DNA from: Methylococcaceae bacterium
Lineage (GTDB): Bacteria; Pseudomonadota; Gammaproteobacteria; Methylococcales; Methylomonadaceae
Reading direction: 5' to 3'
NCBI GenBank assembly: GCA_006844705.1
Contig: SPJS01000196.1
Location: 1 to 64,000, forward strand
Length of the DNA: 64,000 nucleotides
In this document: piece after piece, positions 1-7,724 of the stretch
Numbering within the stretch: position 1 is the first letter of the stretch
Layout of the letters: each line of letters begins with the position of its first letter
Notes under the pieces: model-generated
What the model saw: the letters and a program-made list of their open reading frames with translations, nothing else
Database searches by the model: none
What the model was told of the DNA's origin: nothing
Program-made: the position numbers and the translations under genes

Positions 1-119
1 GGAATAACGCCTGCTTTTCGAGTACGTTCGAGACAATAATATGATTTTCAACTACAAATAAATATGAAAAAGCTGACGGCTTCAGCGAGTAATAATGCAC
101 TTTGATTATGTGAGTTTAT

Positions 120-177
120 TACCTGAATCCGTGACTTCAATGCGTCCTGTGCCGTAGTCAAGTCACGGATTCAGGTA
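120..177. repeat. Perfect 18-bp inverted repeat (hairpin)
   Basis: Positions 120-137 are exactly complementary to 160-177, with a 22-base loop. The arm begins TACCTGAATCCGTGACTT. The hairpin lies just past the stop of the leftward gene that ends at 218. No T-run follows either arm, so it is not a textbook intrinsic terminator. It could be a REP-like element, a processing or termination hairpin, or the palindromic core of a mobile repeat. No second copy was noticed in the window. Confidence 0.7.
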
Positions 178-217
178 TTTCCCTTGCCTATATAACCGGC
201 TGATTGGCATACACCTC

Positions 218-1045
218 TTACTTGCAGTGACGACGGCGGGTCTGATGCAAGAAAGTCGTTGCGGCGAGAGTGAAAAATAGTAAACAAATGCTGAGTGCTG
301 GGATAGGAATAAGGGCATGAAAAACTGGCGAAGCTTGAATGCGGGTCAGTTGTCTCTCACCTTCTCCATCAATGCTTACCGTCATCACATCCCCATTGAT
401 TTGAATATGGCTGACAAGCGCATGGGATAAGCCCCAGTCCCCGGTTGTGTCTCGCCACGGTATGCCTTGTAGTCCGCCCCCATTAAAAGTGATGTTATTT
501 TCACCATCCCACTGGTAATCGCCACGTTCCATGCCGGGGCCGCCGCCGTCATCAGGTATGCCGTCCTCCGCCATAAAATAGTTTCCGTGGGCTAAAAAAC
601 TGATCACAACCCCATTGTCATGCGGAGAATCGGGGCCAGAATACCAACTGCCCAGTATTGGGTTTTGCGTGTCGAGCCGGGAAAATGGAAAAGGCAGGGG
701 TTCACCAGCGACTTTAACAGTCAATTTATCGCCCTTCAGTTCGGCGCGGCTAATAAATGTGTGGGACAGTCCCCAGTTGCCACTGGTGTCATCAATGACA
801 GTGGTAGTCAGCGAGTGTTGATTCGCATTAAACACATAGCTGCCCCGTTCCATACCGGGGCCACCGTTAGCTTCTGCTACACCATCTTCAGCCATATAAA
901 ATGTACCGTCTTCGAAGAATGTTATGACGATGCCGTTGTTGGATGGATAACCTGGGCCAAAATACCAGCCTCCGATAATGCTGTTTGCAGCAGTGGCAGA
1001 CACACTAGAGGTGAGGGCGAATAAGGAAAATAAAATACTTTTCAT
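218..1045 (-). CDS. Exported protein with two tandem repeat domains and C-terminal membrane anchor
   Basis: The start is set at 1045 because a GGAGG site lies just upstream and the longer reading frame runs into a repeat element. The 275-residue product opens with a signal peptide (MKSILFSLFALTSSVSATAA). Two homologous domains of about 95 residues follow. Each begins I(I/L)GxWYxGP and carries FYMAEDG or YFMAEDG, then GGPGMERG and later GxWGLSH. The C-terminus has a short IPIPA motif, a hydrophobic stretch and a basic tail (HQTRRRHCK), which resembles PEP-CTERM/IPTL-type sorting signals without matching one clearly. I do not recognise the repeat domain. The repeat lengths suggest a small beta-rich fold. 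It is inferred to be surface-anchored or periplasmic, and the function is unknown. Confidence 0.75.
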   Translation of the reverse strand: MKSILFSLFALTSSVSATAANSIIGGWYFGPGYPSNNGIVITFFEDGTFYMAEDGVAEANGGPGMERGSYVFNANQHSLTTTVIDDTSGNWGLSHTFISRAELKGDKLTVKVAGEPLPFPFSRLDTQNPILGSWYSGPDSPHDNGVVISFLAHGNYFMAEDGIPDDGGGPGMERGDYQWDGENNITFNGGGLQGIPWRDTTGDWGLSHALVSHIQINGDVMTVSIDGEGERQLTRIQASPVFHALIPIPALSICLLFFTLAATTFLHQTRRRHCK

Positions 1046-1316
1046 AGCAACCTCCAAAGGGTAGCGCCTGTTAAACGCTTTAATGGACGAAAGGGTGTCT
1101 CTAAAAAAGTGAATTATTTTGCGAGAGCAAGACGGCAGCGCACGGAGAAGCACAGTGTAAGGCGTACCTGAGGATTCGAGTATGCTGCCAACGCCGCTAT
1201 CGCGGAAAAGTGCATTTATAGAGATGCCCTAAATATAAAGGTGTGACAAGCCTCTGCTAAAACTATATTCTTAATCCCAATTTAACTCAACATATACATC
1301 TGTTTTTCACTTATTA
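1046..1316. other. Intergenic region with a MITE-like element
   Basis: This gene-free stretch contains the ribosome binding site of the leftward gene at 1046-1056 and the MITE-like inverted repeat at 1092-1230. The rest is AT-rich and shows no further recognisable signal. Confidence 0.6.
1092..1230. mobile_element. MITE-like palindromic element, family B
   Basis: The left end AGGGTGTCTCTAAAAAAGTG matches the reverse complement of the right end (AGGGCATCTCTATAAATGCA) at about 15 of 20 positions. The similarity continues inward (TTTTGCGAGAGC against TTTTCCGCGATAGC, then GGCAGC in both arms). The element is about 139 bp and has no coding capacity of its own. These are properties of a non-autonomous miniature inverted-repeat element. 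Only one copy was seen in the window, so mobility is inferred from structure alone. Confidence 0.6.
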
Positions 1317-1556
1317 ATGAATCAGAATGCTGAAAAGTCCGCTGAAATACCAAACGAAAATCGGCTATGGGGGGCATTTTGTCAATCCCAGGAGGATGCT
1401 GATTTTTATGTGACGTGGCTGGGTATGATCGCTTTACGCATTGCCAGAACCCAGCGGAATCGACCCCTTGAATTCCGTTTCAGTGAAGGAGGCGCTGCTA
1501 CAAGCTCAGTGGCCCCCCCACGGCTTGAATGGGTTTTAAAGATAATTTTGAATTAA
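1317..1556 (+). CDS. Doubtful small ORF, possible gene remnant
   Basis: This is a 79-codon frame starting MNQNAEKSAEIPNENRLWG. Residues 16-48 have a plausible protein composition (LWGAFCQSQEDADFYVTWLG) that faintly recalls the N-terminus of GAF-containing secretion-adaptor proteins. There is no convincing ribosome binding site. The last 59 bases run antisense into the DUF1223 gene, and the last third is low in protein character. It may be a decayed 5' fragment of a larger gene or not coding at all. Confidence 0.25.
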   Translation: MNQNAEKSAEIPNENRLWGAFCQSQEDADFYVTWLGMIALRIARTQRNRPLEFRFSEGGAATSSVAPPRLEWVLKIILN

Positions 1557-2223
1557 CCCAAACGACCAGAGCGCGTTTGTTTTTTCTCATTTCTTCCAGT
1601 TGAGGCATGGTAAGAAGAACTTCGTTGGTGTTTGATTCAACAGTTGTGTGTTCAATGGCTACAAAATCATGTTTGAGCAGCCGTCCTGAATTCTCGCCAG
1701 ATTTGATGGCATTGGTCAGGTCAAAAGCTAACAGTGCGATATGAAAATCCAGAGTTTGTTTCTTGCCTGAGAAATTTATCTTGAGTTGATCTGCTTCAAT
1801 TTCTACTGTTAATTTGCCCACATGATGTGTAGTGTGCGGGTCAGGTAAGTTTTTACCCGAGAAAAAGCCTCGCCATTCATTTCCAGAAACGACAAAACCA
1901 GGGGTGTAGACTGAGCTGAGATGGTTCTGGAGGTGATAGTTGAGTTGCCGGTTGGAGTTTTCGCGGGAAGCATAAGGGTCTTTCCAGCCAAGGTCATCCC
2001 AGTAATCGACATGGAAAGCGATGGGGATAAGGTCATGCCATAATTTTTTGCTGTGTTTTAATCGACTGAGCCATTGATCAGCAGGCGGGCAACTGCTGCA
2101 ACCTTCAGAAGTATATAATTCAATGAGTGTGGTAGCCTGTTGTGAGCTCTCGAAAACCTGTTTTTCAGTTGCATACCCCATGGATAAAAGGCCATAGCTG
2201 AACAGGATAAAAAGCGTTCTCAT
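1498..2223 (-). CDS. DUF1223 family thioredoxin-fold exported protein
   Basis: The start chosen at 2223 gives a 241-residue protein beginning MRTLFILFSYGLLSMGYA, a typical signal peptide. An upstream in-frame start would add 17 residues ahead of the signal. The diagnostic DUF1223 motif ELYTSEGCSSCPPAD follows near residue 40, with a CxxC pair in a thioredoxin-like context. HVDYWDDLGWKDPYA follows downstream and is also family-typical. DUF1223 proteins are secreted thioredoxin-like proteins of unknown role. The CSSCPP pair suggests a thiol/disulfide or metal function in the periplasm. The gene appears monocistronic and is oriented with the first gene of the window. Confidence 0.85.
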   Translation of the reverse strand: MRTLFILFSYGLLSMGYATEKQVFESSQQATTLIELYTSEGCSSCPPADQWLSRLKHSKKLWHDLIPIAFHVDYWDDLGWKDPYASRENSNRQLNYHLQNHLSSVYTPGFVVSGNEWRGFFSGKNLPDPHTTHHVGKLTVEIEADQLKINFSGKKQTLDFHIALLAFDLTNAIKSGENSGRLLKHDFVAIEHTTVESNTNEVLLTMPQLEEMRKNKRALVVWVNSKLSLKPIQAVGGPLSL

Positions 2224-2481
2224 TAGATTCTCTGTGAATATAGGAGTCGCTACTATAGCTTGTAAAATTAACAAAACTATCTCAAATAAATAGGATGTTT
2301 ATCCGGATAATCACAGAATCTGAATACCTGAAATCATGTGTTATGTGGATAAGCGCTTAAGATTTCGGGAGTATACAAAGGTAATTCAACAGCGCTGTGA
2401 GTTAACCCTGCGGCATAGGCACAGCATGTTTTGTTCACAGCTTAATAATTTTTGTCGCACTGTTCAGCTTAACAGGCTGCC

Positions 2482-5316
2482 TTAACCAGGGGAAGCGTCG
2501 TTTGAGTCATCAAGTTGCAAGCTAATATCATCAGGCTTGCCGATATAAAACCCCTGCGCGTATTCAATACCAAAGTCACGGACTATATTGAGAATAGCTT
2601 CGTTTTCAACATATTCGGCGATGATTTTTTTGTCCAAAGCTATACAGACGTCTGTGATGGCTTTGACAAAGATTCTGTCTTCTTTGTTGTTGTCGAGTTG
2701 GCGGATAAAACTGCCGTCAATTTTTACATAGTCGACGGGTAAATGTTTCAGATAGTAAAAAGATGAAAAGCCCACGCCAAAATCATCCAGAGCAATCTGA
2801 CACCCCATTGTCTTTATGCTGTTAATCATTTCCTGCGCAGCAGTAAAGTTTGAGACGGCTGCGGTTTCAGTGATTTCAAAAATGATGTTTTTTGTGTTGA
2901 CGCGGGTTTCGGCCAATTGTCGAGTAATAAACTGAAGCAGGTTAACGTCATTAAAAGAACGTCCGGATAGGTTAATTGCCAGCTTGCAACGGTCATTTTC
3001 TGCATGTTTCAATAGGGTTTGAATTCCCTTTTTAATAACCAGACGGTCGATTTGGCCGATTAATCCGGATTCTTCCGCTTGCCGGATAAAGTCGCCAGGC
3101 ATCAGGATGGCTTCATTTTCGTCCTTTATACGTAACAGGCATTCGTAATGAGAAATGGAACCATCAGGGATAAATTGTATGGGTTGGTACTGAAAAAAGA
3201 ATTGTTGGTGTTGTAATGCGTTTTCTATGATTTCTTTCCAGTACACCCGGTTACTCAAATGGACCGTAAAGTGTTTGTTTGGCGAATATACATGGTATTG
3301 GCCGCGTCTATTTTCCTTGGCATAGTACATGGCCATATCCGCGTTGGTTAGCAGTTCCTGTGCATCACTCCCGTGGTCAGGGTACATGGCAATACCTATA
3401 CTGGCACCGATTTTAAACATCCGCTTGTCAGCAGAAAATTCAATGGCCCGAATGCATTCGTTGATTTTGGTGGCGACATGTGTGATGCCATCAATATTGG
3501 TGTTAGGCATGATCAGGGTGAATTCATCTCCTCCAATCCGGCTTAAAATATCGGTTTCCCTGATGACATTATCCAGTCGGCGGGTGACTTCAAGTAGCAG
3601 TTTGTCGCCAGCATGATGGCCGCATGAGTCATTGACAATTTTAAATTGATCCAGGTCGATATACATCAAACCAAATTGTTGCTGGTTACGTTGCGCAGTG
3701 GCCAGTTCGCGTTTCAATTCAGACTGGAATTTTCGCCGATTGTTGATCCCCGTTAAATGGTCATGGGTAGCTAAATTAAGCATTTGTTCTTCGATCAACT
3801 TGCGATCACTGATATCAACACCCAGGGATAATACCTTCGCTTGTTGGTTAACAGAGGTGTTGATAGGCGAGTGAATCCATGAAATGTGTCTTTTTTGGCT
3901 GGGGTTTATTTCCAGAAAGCCATCGTATTTGATATGTGTGGTAATTTCTCCATTACGAATCTGCTTGAGTATGTCGATATGTTGCTTTTCGGACTTGGGA
4001 ATAAAACGTTCAAACGGATTGTTAATGATCAATTCTTCCTGAAACGTAAATTCTTGGATGCCTGCCTGATTAATGGAAAGAATTTGACCGTTTTTATCCT
4101 GGGTCAGGATCAGGATGGGCGCCATGTTAATCAAATGTTGAATAAAATCTTTTTCTTTAGATAACGCTTCACCTTGATTGATGAGTTTATGGATCTGACT
4201 GGATACCATTTTTTCCAGCTCTTCCAGTTGAAGAGACAGATTGTATGCGTTCAGGTTTAGCGTATCCAGTTCATCAAACAGTCTTTTTTTGGCTTGATCG
4301 GGCTCAATGCGTGAACGAAACGTTGCGTATTGCTTATCTGCCAGAATAGGAATGGCGCTGGATAAACGAATGACGCGACGTAAAGCAAGATACAGGCTGA
4401 TTAAAGTAATGGTTAAAGAAATGATAAAACTGAAGATGCCGTAAAACCAGATTTTTGCCAGATTTTGATTTAAAGCTTGATGTGCCTTACTGATGTCATT
4501 AATCAGCACAAAATAAGGCGCGTCCAGTCGCTCAGTAGATTGGTTTGCCGGGATAATACTGAGTTCATAGTGTTTGCCGTTTAAGTTGACAACATTACGC
4601 TGAATTAAAAAATCCGCCAATAGATAATTTTTTTTCACATGCTGCAGGAGATCCTGGTTTGTCTGCACATTGGTGATTGCAGTGGTCGTAAAAGGCCATT
4701 GAGTGTTTAATGATGAGTTTGAGGCCACCATGATGGCTATATCGGATTGGGTTGCACGATTATATTCAATGATGGTGTCGGCAAAAGACCGGCTGACACT
4801 GAAAGCGCCGATGATTTCGGCATTGGCCATGATGGGAATGGTCGCGGTCAAATAACAATTTCGATCGCAATTAATATCATGCGCAGGTACTTCGTTACCC
4901 AGTACCTGTATGATTTTGTCCGGGTTATGGGCTAAGGAATGTCCCCAATTGCGGACTTGTTGTCCGGAGGCATCAAAAAACTTTGCATTTTCCAAGTCCC
5001 AGATGAATTGCCATTGATCCCAATGTTTGTCTAAGGTGGCAAAAAGCTGAATGGTGGCATCGTCAGAGTGATTTTCCAGTTCAGTGACCGAAAACAATTC
5101 TGCAAACTGATCCAGCATTAAAAAGGAGTCGTTCGTTAGTGCATAAGCAATATTTTGCAGCTGATTAATGACATTATGGCGTTCATTGACAAAATTCTGC
5201 CGGGTATCCAGGTAAATGACATAGCTTAAAGCGGTATGCAGTAACAGGAAAATAATCATTGTCAGAAATGAAATCTTCCACTTTAAACTAAAAAAAGGAG
5301 AGGAAGTTGTCTTCAT
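2482..5316 (-). CDS. Membrane-bound PAS-GGDEF-EAL cyclic-di-GMP signalling protein
   Basis: The 944-residue protein has a transmembrane helix at about 12-34, a periplasmic sensor region at about 35-285 and a second helix at about 289-312. A coiled linker follows, then a PAS domain (about 386-510), a GGDEF domain (about 515-680) and an EAL domain (about 695-935). The periplasmic region holds a Cys pair (DINCDRNCY). The cyclase signature SRIGGDEF is intact. The phosphodiesterase domain has ECLLR (an ExLxR match), EITET, DDFGVGFSS, KIDGSF and a late GFYIGKP, so both domains look potentially active. The start lies 2 bases from the stop of the upstream porin gene. Together with the PstS-like gene this forms a three-gene operon, which suggests that a periplasmic ligand is sensed and relayed to c-di-GMP. 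Confidence 0.9.
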   Translation of the reverse strand: MKTTSSPFFSLKWKISFLTMIIFLLLHTALSYVIYLDTRQNFVNERHNVINQLQNIAYALTNDSFLMLDQFAELFSVTELENHSDDATIQLFATLDKHWDQWQFIWDLENAKFFDASGQQVRNWGHSLAHNPDKIIQVLGNEVPAHDINCDRNCYLTATIPIMANAEIIGAFSVSRSFADTIIEYNRATQSDIAIMVASNSSLNTQWPFTTTAITNVQTNQDLLQHVKKNYLLADFLIQRNVVNLNGKHYELSIIPANQSTERLDAPYFVLINDISKAHQALNQNLAKIWFYGIFSFIISLTITLISLYLALRRVIRLSSAIPILADKQYATFRSRIEPDQAKKRLFDELDTLNLNAYNLSLQLEELEKMVSSQIHKLINQGEALSKEKDFIQHLINMAPILILTQDKNGQILSINQAGIQEFTFQEELIINNPFERFIPKSEKQHIDILKQIRNGEITTHIKYDGFLEINPSQKRHISWIHSPINTSVNQQAKVLSLGVDISDRKLIEEQMLNLATHDHLTGINNRRKFQSELKRELATAQRNQQQFGLMYIDLDQFKIVNDSCGHHAGDKLLLEVTRRLDNVIRETDILSRIGGDEFTLIMPNTNIDGITHVATKINECIRAIEFSADKRMFKIGASIGIAMYPDHGSDAQELLTNADMAMYYAKENRRGQYHVYSPNKHFTVHLSNRVYWKEIIENALQHQQFFFQYQPIQFIPDGSISHYECLLRIKDENEAILMPGDFIRQAEESGLIGQIDRLVIKKGIQTLLKHAENDRCKLAINLSGRSFNDVNLLQFITRQLAETRVNTKNIIFEITETAAVSNFTAAQEMINSIKTMGCQIALDDFGVGFSSFYYLKHLPVDYVKIDGSFIRQLDNNKEDRIFVKAITDVCIALDKKIIAEYVENEAILNIVRDFGIEYAQGFYIGKPDDISLQLDDSNDASPG

Positions 5317-5318
5317 GA

Positions 5319-6518
5319 TTAAAAATGGTAGGAAAGCTGGACAGCATATAAATCCCAGTTTTCTACCAATGCATTTAAATCAGGATTATCGGCTACAGGA
5401 AGCCAGGCGGTTCCGTTAATTCTGTGGTATTCGGCACGCATCATCCATGACGGGTGAATGTCCCAGCGTAGTCCAATCATCATGTCGGTGGCCCGTGAAA
5501 GATGGCCAGGCTCGCCATTTATGATGAATGCGTTTCCTTCTCTATCATTAATGTTGATAAAAAGGTCTTCATAGCGGATGAGCACTTCAACTTCGGGAAT
5601 CACCCGATAACTGGCCTGGACGTACCATAATTGGGATTGAACCGTTCTATCTATAGCCGCATTGCCATAATTTTGAAAGATATTCCAGCGATGGCTGAAC
5701 TCTCCAGTTAAAGTAAAATTGCTGCTGTTATATTGAGCAGAAAATGCAAGCGCATGAATGTCTGTTGTTCCGGCCAATAAAGTCTCACCTGGGGCAGGCT
5801 GGTATTCCAGTGTTAAATAATTGTGGCTGAGGCCTAAAATATACTCACCGCCATTGGCTTCATACAGTAATTGAGTGGCAGAGGACGGTGCGGTTTCCAG
5901 AAGACCGGATGCACGGGATCCAAGTACGGCAAAGCGGATTTCGTCACTGTCTCCCGGTGGCAATCCAAAATTAAATTTAAAATGAAAGTCACCGAATGAA
6001 GTGGTGTGGTCAGCATATAGTGTGAACCCATCCGCACTGACCAGCAGGTCTCTGGAACGATCAAAATACATGCCTTGAGGCAGGAATATCGACGGGTTGA
6101 CAAAGGTGATGTCGCGCGTCTCGTTATACAGGCCATAGGTATATTTGATGCGTCCGGCGCGGATACCGACCTGACCGGCATCGTAACTGTATAAATTATA
6201 ATCCAGCAAGCCATAATCCAAACGCACACTGCCGTTATCAACATCACCTGCTCTGCGGTAGAGCCCTTGCGCAAGCAAACTGAGATCGTTAGTTAACTGG
6301 TAGGAAAAATTTAATCCTATTTCTGTTAACCCTGGACTGATGCCATCATCACTGGGGCCATAAAAATTATTGTCAGATGAGTGGAAAAAACTTTGCGTGA
6401 TAAAGCCATGAAATGCCAGGTCATCAGGGAGCGACCATGCCTTGGCTACAGATGAAGTGGTCAGGCAGAGCAGCAGGGAGATAAATTTAAGGCAAAACAA
6501 TCGTTGATATGCTTTCAT
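5319..6518 (-). CDS. Outer-membrane porin-like beta-barrel protein
   Basis: The start chosen at 6518 gives about 399 residues beginning MKAYQRLFCLKFISLLLCL, a signal peptide that ends near SSVAKA. The mature part alternates polar and aromatic residues, with strand-like segments such as LTEIGLNFSYQLTNDLSLLA and WMMRAEYHRINGTAWLP. It ends in aromatic YHF, the usual C-terminal signal for barrel assembly. It overlaps the preceding PstS-like gene by about 30 bases and sits directly before the GGDEF/EAL gene, so co-translation is likely. The substrate is unknown. It is probably a general or ligand-delivery porin working with the sensor operon. Confidence 0.75.
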   Translation of the reverse strand: MKAYQRLFCLKFISLLLCLTTSSVAKAWSLPDDLAFHGFITQSFFHSSDNNFYGPSDDGISPGLTEIGLNFSYQLTNDLSLLAQGLYRRAGDVDNGSVRLDYGLLDYNLYSYDAGQVGIRAGRIKYTYGLYNETRDITFVNPSIFLPQGMYFDRSRDLLVSADGFTLYADHTTSFGDFHFKFNFGLPPGDSDEIRFAVLGSRASGLLETAPSSATQLLYEANGGEYILGLSHNYLTLEYQPAPGETLLAGTTDIHALAFSAQYNSSNFTLTGEFSHRWNIFQNYGNAAIDRTVQSQLWYVQASYRVIPEVEVLIRYEDLFININDREGNAFIINGEPGHLSRATDMMIGLRWDIHPSWMMRAEYHRINGTAWLPVADNPDLNALVENWDLYAVQLSYHF

Positions 6519-6939
6519 TGTCTGATACCTTGAGTAAATAGCCAATCGAAAATGGCGTGGTGGCGATTTTTTCTAACATCTCCAGTTCACTTTTAACAAT
6601 TGTAGGCGCATAACCGGTGCCGGAAAATGTTTTACGATCCCACACCCGTCTTAACTGATGGGCAAACATATTCAGTTTTTTGCGAGAAAAGGATTTGTGT
6701 GTGGGGTGGCTGTCTTTGAGGACATAAACCTTAATATTTTCACCATCCGGCCAATAGCGATGGTTCATGGTGAAAATGGCTCTGAGTTTATGCTTGCTTA
6801 ATTGCTTTTCAGGAACAGAATTATTAATGATGACATCAATGGCCATTGCTTGACGGGCCTGCAGTAAAACACAAGCAAAAATCATAAAAAAACATAAAAC
6901 AGCATGTTTTCGCAAATTTTTTATATGCATAATTGGCAA
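6487..6939 (-). CDS. Periplasmic PstS-like (PBP-like) small protein
   Basis: This small protein of about 150 residues has a signal peptide ending near QAMA, followed by IDVIINNSVPEKQLSKHKLR and IFTMNHRYWPDGENIKVYVL. That is the pattern of short phosphate-ABC substrate-binding-like domains found beside sensors and porins. The C-terminal GYAPTIVKSELEMLEKIATT and GYLL also fit that family. The reading frame begins with TTG at 6939, spaced well from a GGGGGAAA site. An ATG three codons later (6930) is the alternative start. It is the first gene of the operon with the porin and the GGDEF/EAL protein. It lacks ABC partners here and probably acts as a ligand-binding input. Confidence 0.75.
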   Translation of the reverse strand: MPIMHIKNLRKHAVLCFFMIFACVLLQARQAMAIDVIINNSVPEKQLSKHKLRAIFTMNHRYWPDGENIKVYVLKDSHPTHKSFSRKKLNMFAHQLRRVWDRKTFSGTGYAPTIVKSELEMLEKIATTPFSIGYLLKVSDNESISTIVLP

Positions 6940-7076
6940 GGAAATTTCCCCCGTGACCCATTGCCAGCTAGTTGTTTAACACGACATGCCAGTCTAGCTG
7001 TCAGACTAAGTATTACACATTAAATTAACAGACGCTATACAAATCAATAGTAAAATCGCGGGCATATTTGTAATTG

Positions 7077-7105
7077 ACAACCGATTCTGAATAGGAATCG
7101 GTTGT
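7077..7105. terminator. Hairpin downstream of the crystallin-like gene
   Basis: ACAACCGATTC at 7077-7087 pairs perfectly with GAATCGGTTGT at 7095-7105 across a 7-base loop. It lies 28 bases past the stop of the leftward gene ending at 7133. The following bases are AT-rich but have no solid T-run, so a terminator role is probable rather than certain. Confidence 0.55.
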
Positions 7106-7132
7106 GTGTATTACAAAGCTTGATAAGGCTTT

Positions 7133-7579
7133 TTACTTGGTGCAATTCACCTTAATGGAGCGAATTTTATGATTAAAATGGAATTCACCAAAATTATGCA
7201 CCTTGATCCCCGGTTGAAAAATCAACTCTGAATCATCCAGCACATCCTGTTTGGTAATACCCAGAGATTTCATTAACACAGGGTGATTAGCCATCTCAGC
7301 CAGGGTTAATTTGAAATTTTTGTTTTCAAATAAAATTGCAATCGCACTCGGACCGACGACAATACTTTCAATTTTCTTGTCCCAGTTTTTTCCCTTTACA
7401 TTGTGCAGATTAGGCAATTTTTTGGGCCCGTTAATGCGATGCTTGGTCCCCCGGTAATGGGCATCATCAAAGATATCCACCCAGCAGTCGCTTTTTTTGG
7501 CATAGGCAGGTGAAATCATCAGGCCGGTTAAGCATAGAACTGAAACAAAACTGCGGAAAATATTATTAACGTTATTCAT
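7133..7579 (-). CDS. Exported beta/gamma-crystallin-like protein
   Basis: The start at 7579 is preceded by a GGGG site and gives 148 residues with a signal peptide (MNNVNNIFRSFVSVLCLTGL, then MISPAYA). The mature region begins with CWVDIFDDAHYRGTKHRI, then INGPKKL, WDKKIESIVVGPSAIAILFE and, near the end, KIRSIKVNC. The order aromatic-rich strand, G, then W-x-x-K-I-x-S-I-x-V-G matches the Greek-key pattern of beta/gamma-crystallins. Some bacterial members bind calcium, but I do not see a clear paired calcium signature. Two Cys residues, one at each end of the mature protein, could form a disulfide. It is monocistronic. Confidence 0.6.
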   Translation of the reverse strand: MNNVNNIFRSFVSVLCLTGLMISPAYAKKSDCWVDIFDDAHYRGTKHRINGPKKLPNLHNVKGKNWDKKIESIVVGPSAIAILFENKNFKLTLAEMANHPVLMKSLGITKQDVLDDSELIFQPGIKVHNFGEFHFNHKIRSIKVNCTK

Positions 7580-7724
7580 TGTTATTCCCCTGTTGTGTGT
7601 AGGATGCAGGATGGAATCCCCCTGCAACTAAATTGATCTTGTAAAAGCCAGATGGTTTCATATTTTTGAATTAACTGTTCACAGAAGAGTCACAAAAACA
7701 GGGTGGTTTGTTAAGGGAGAAAGC

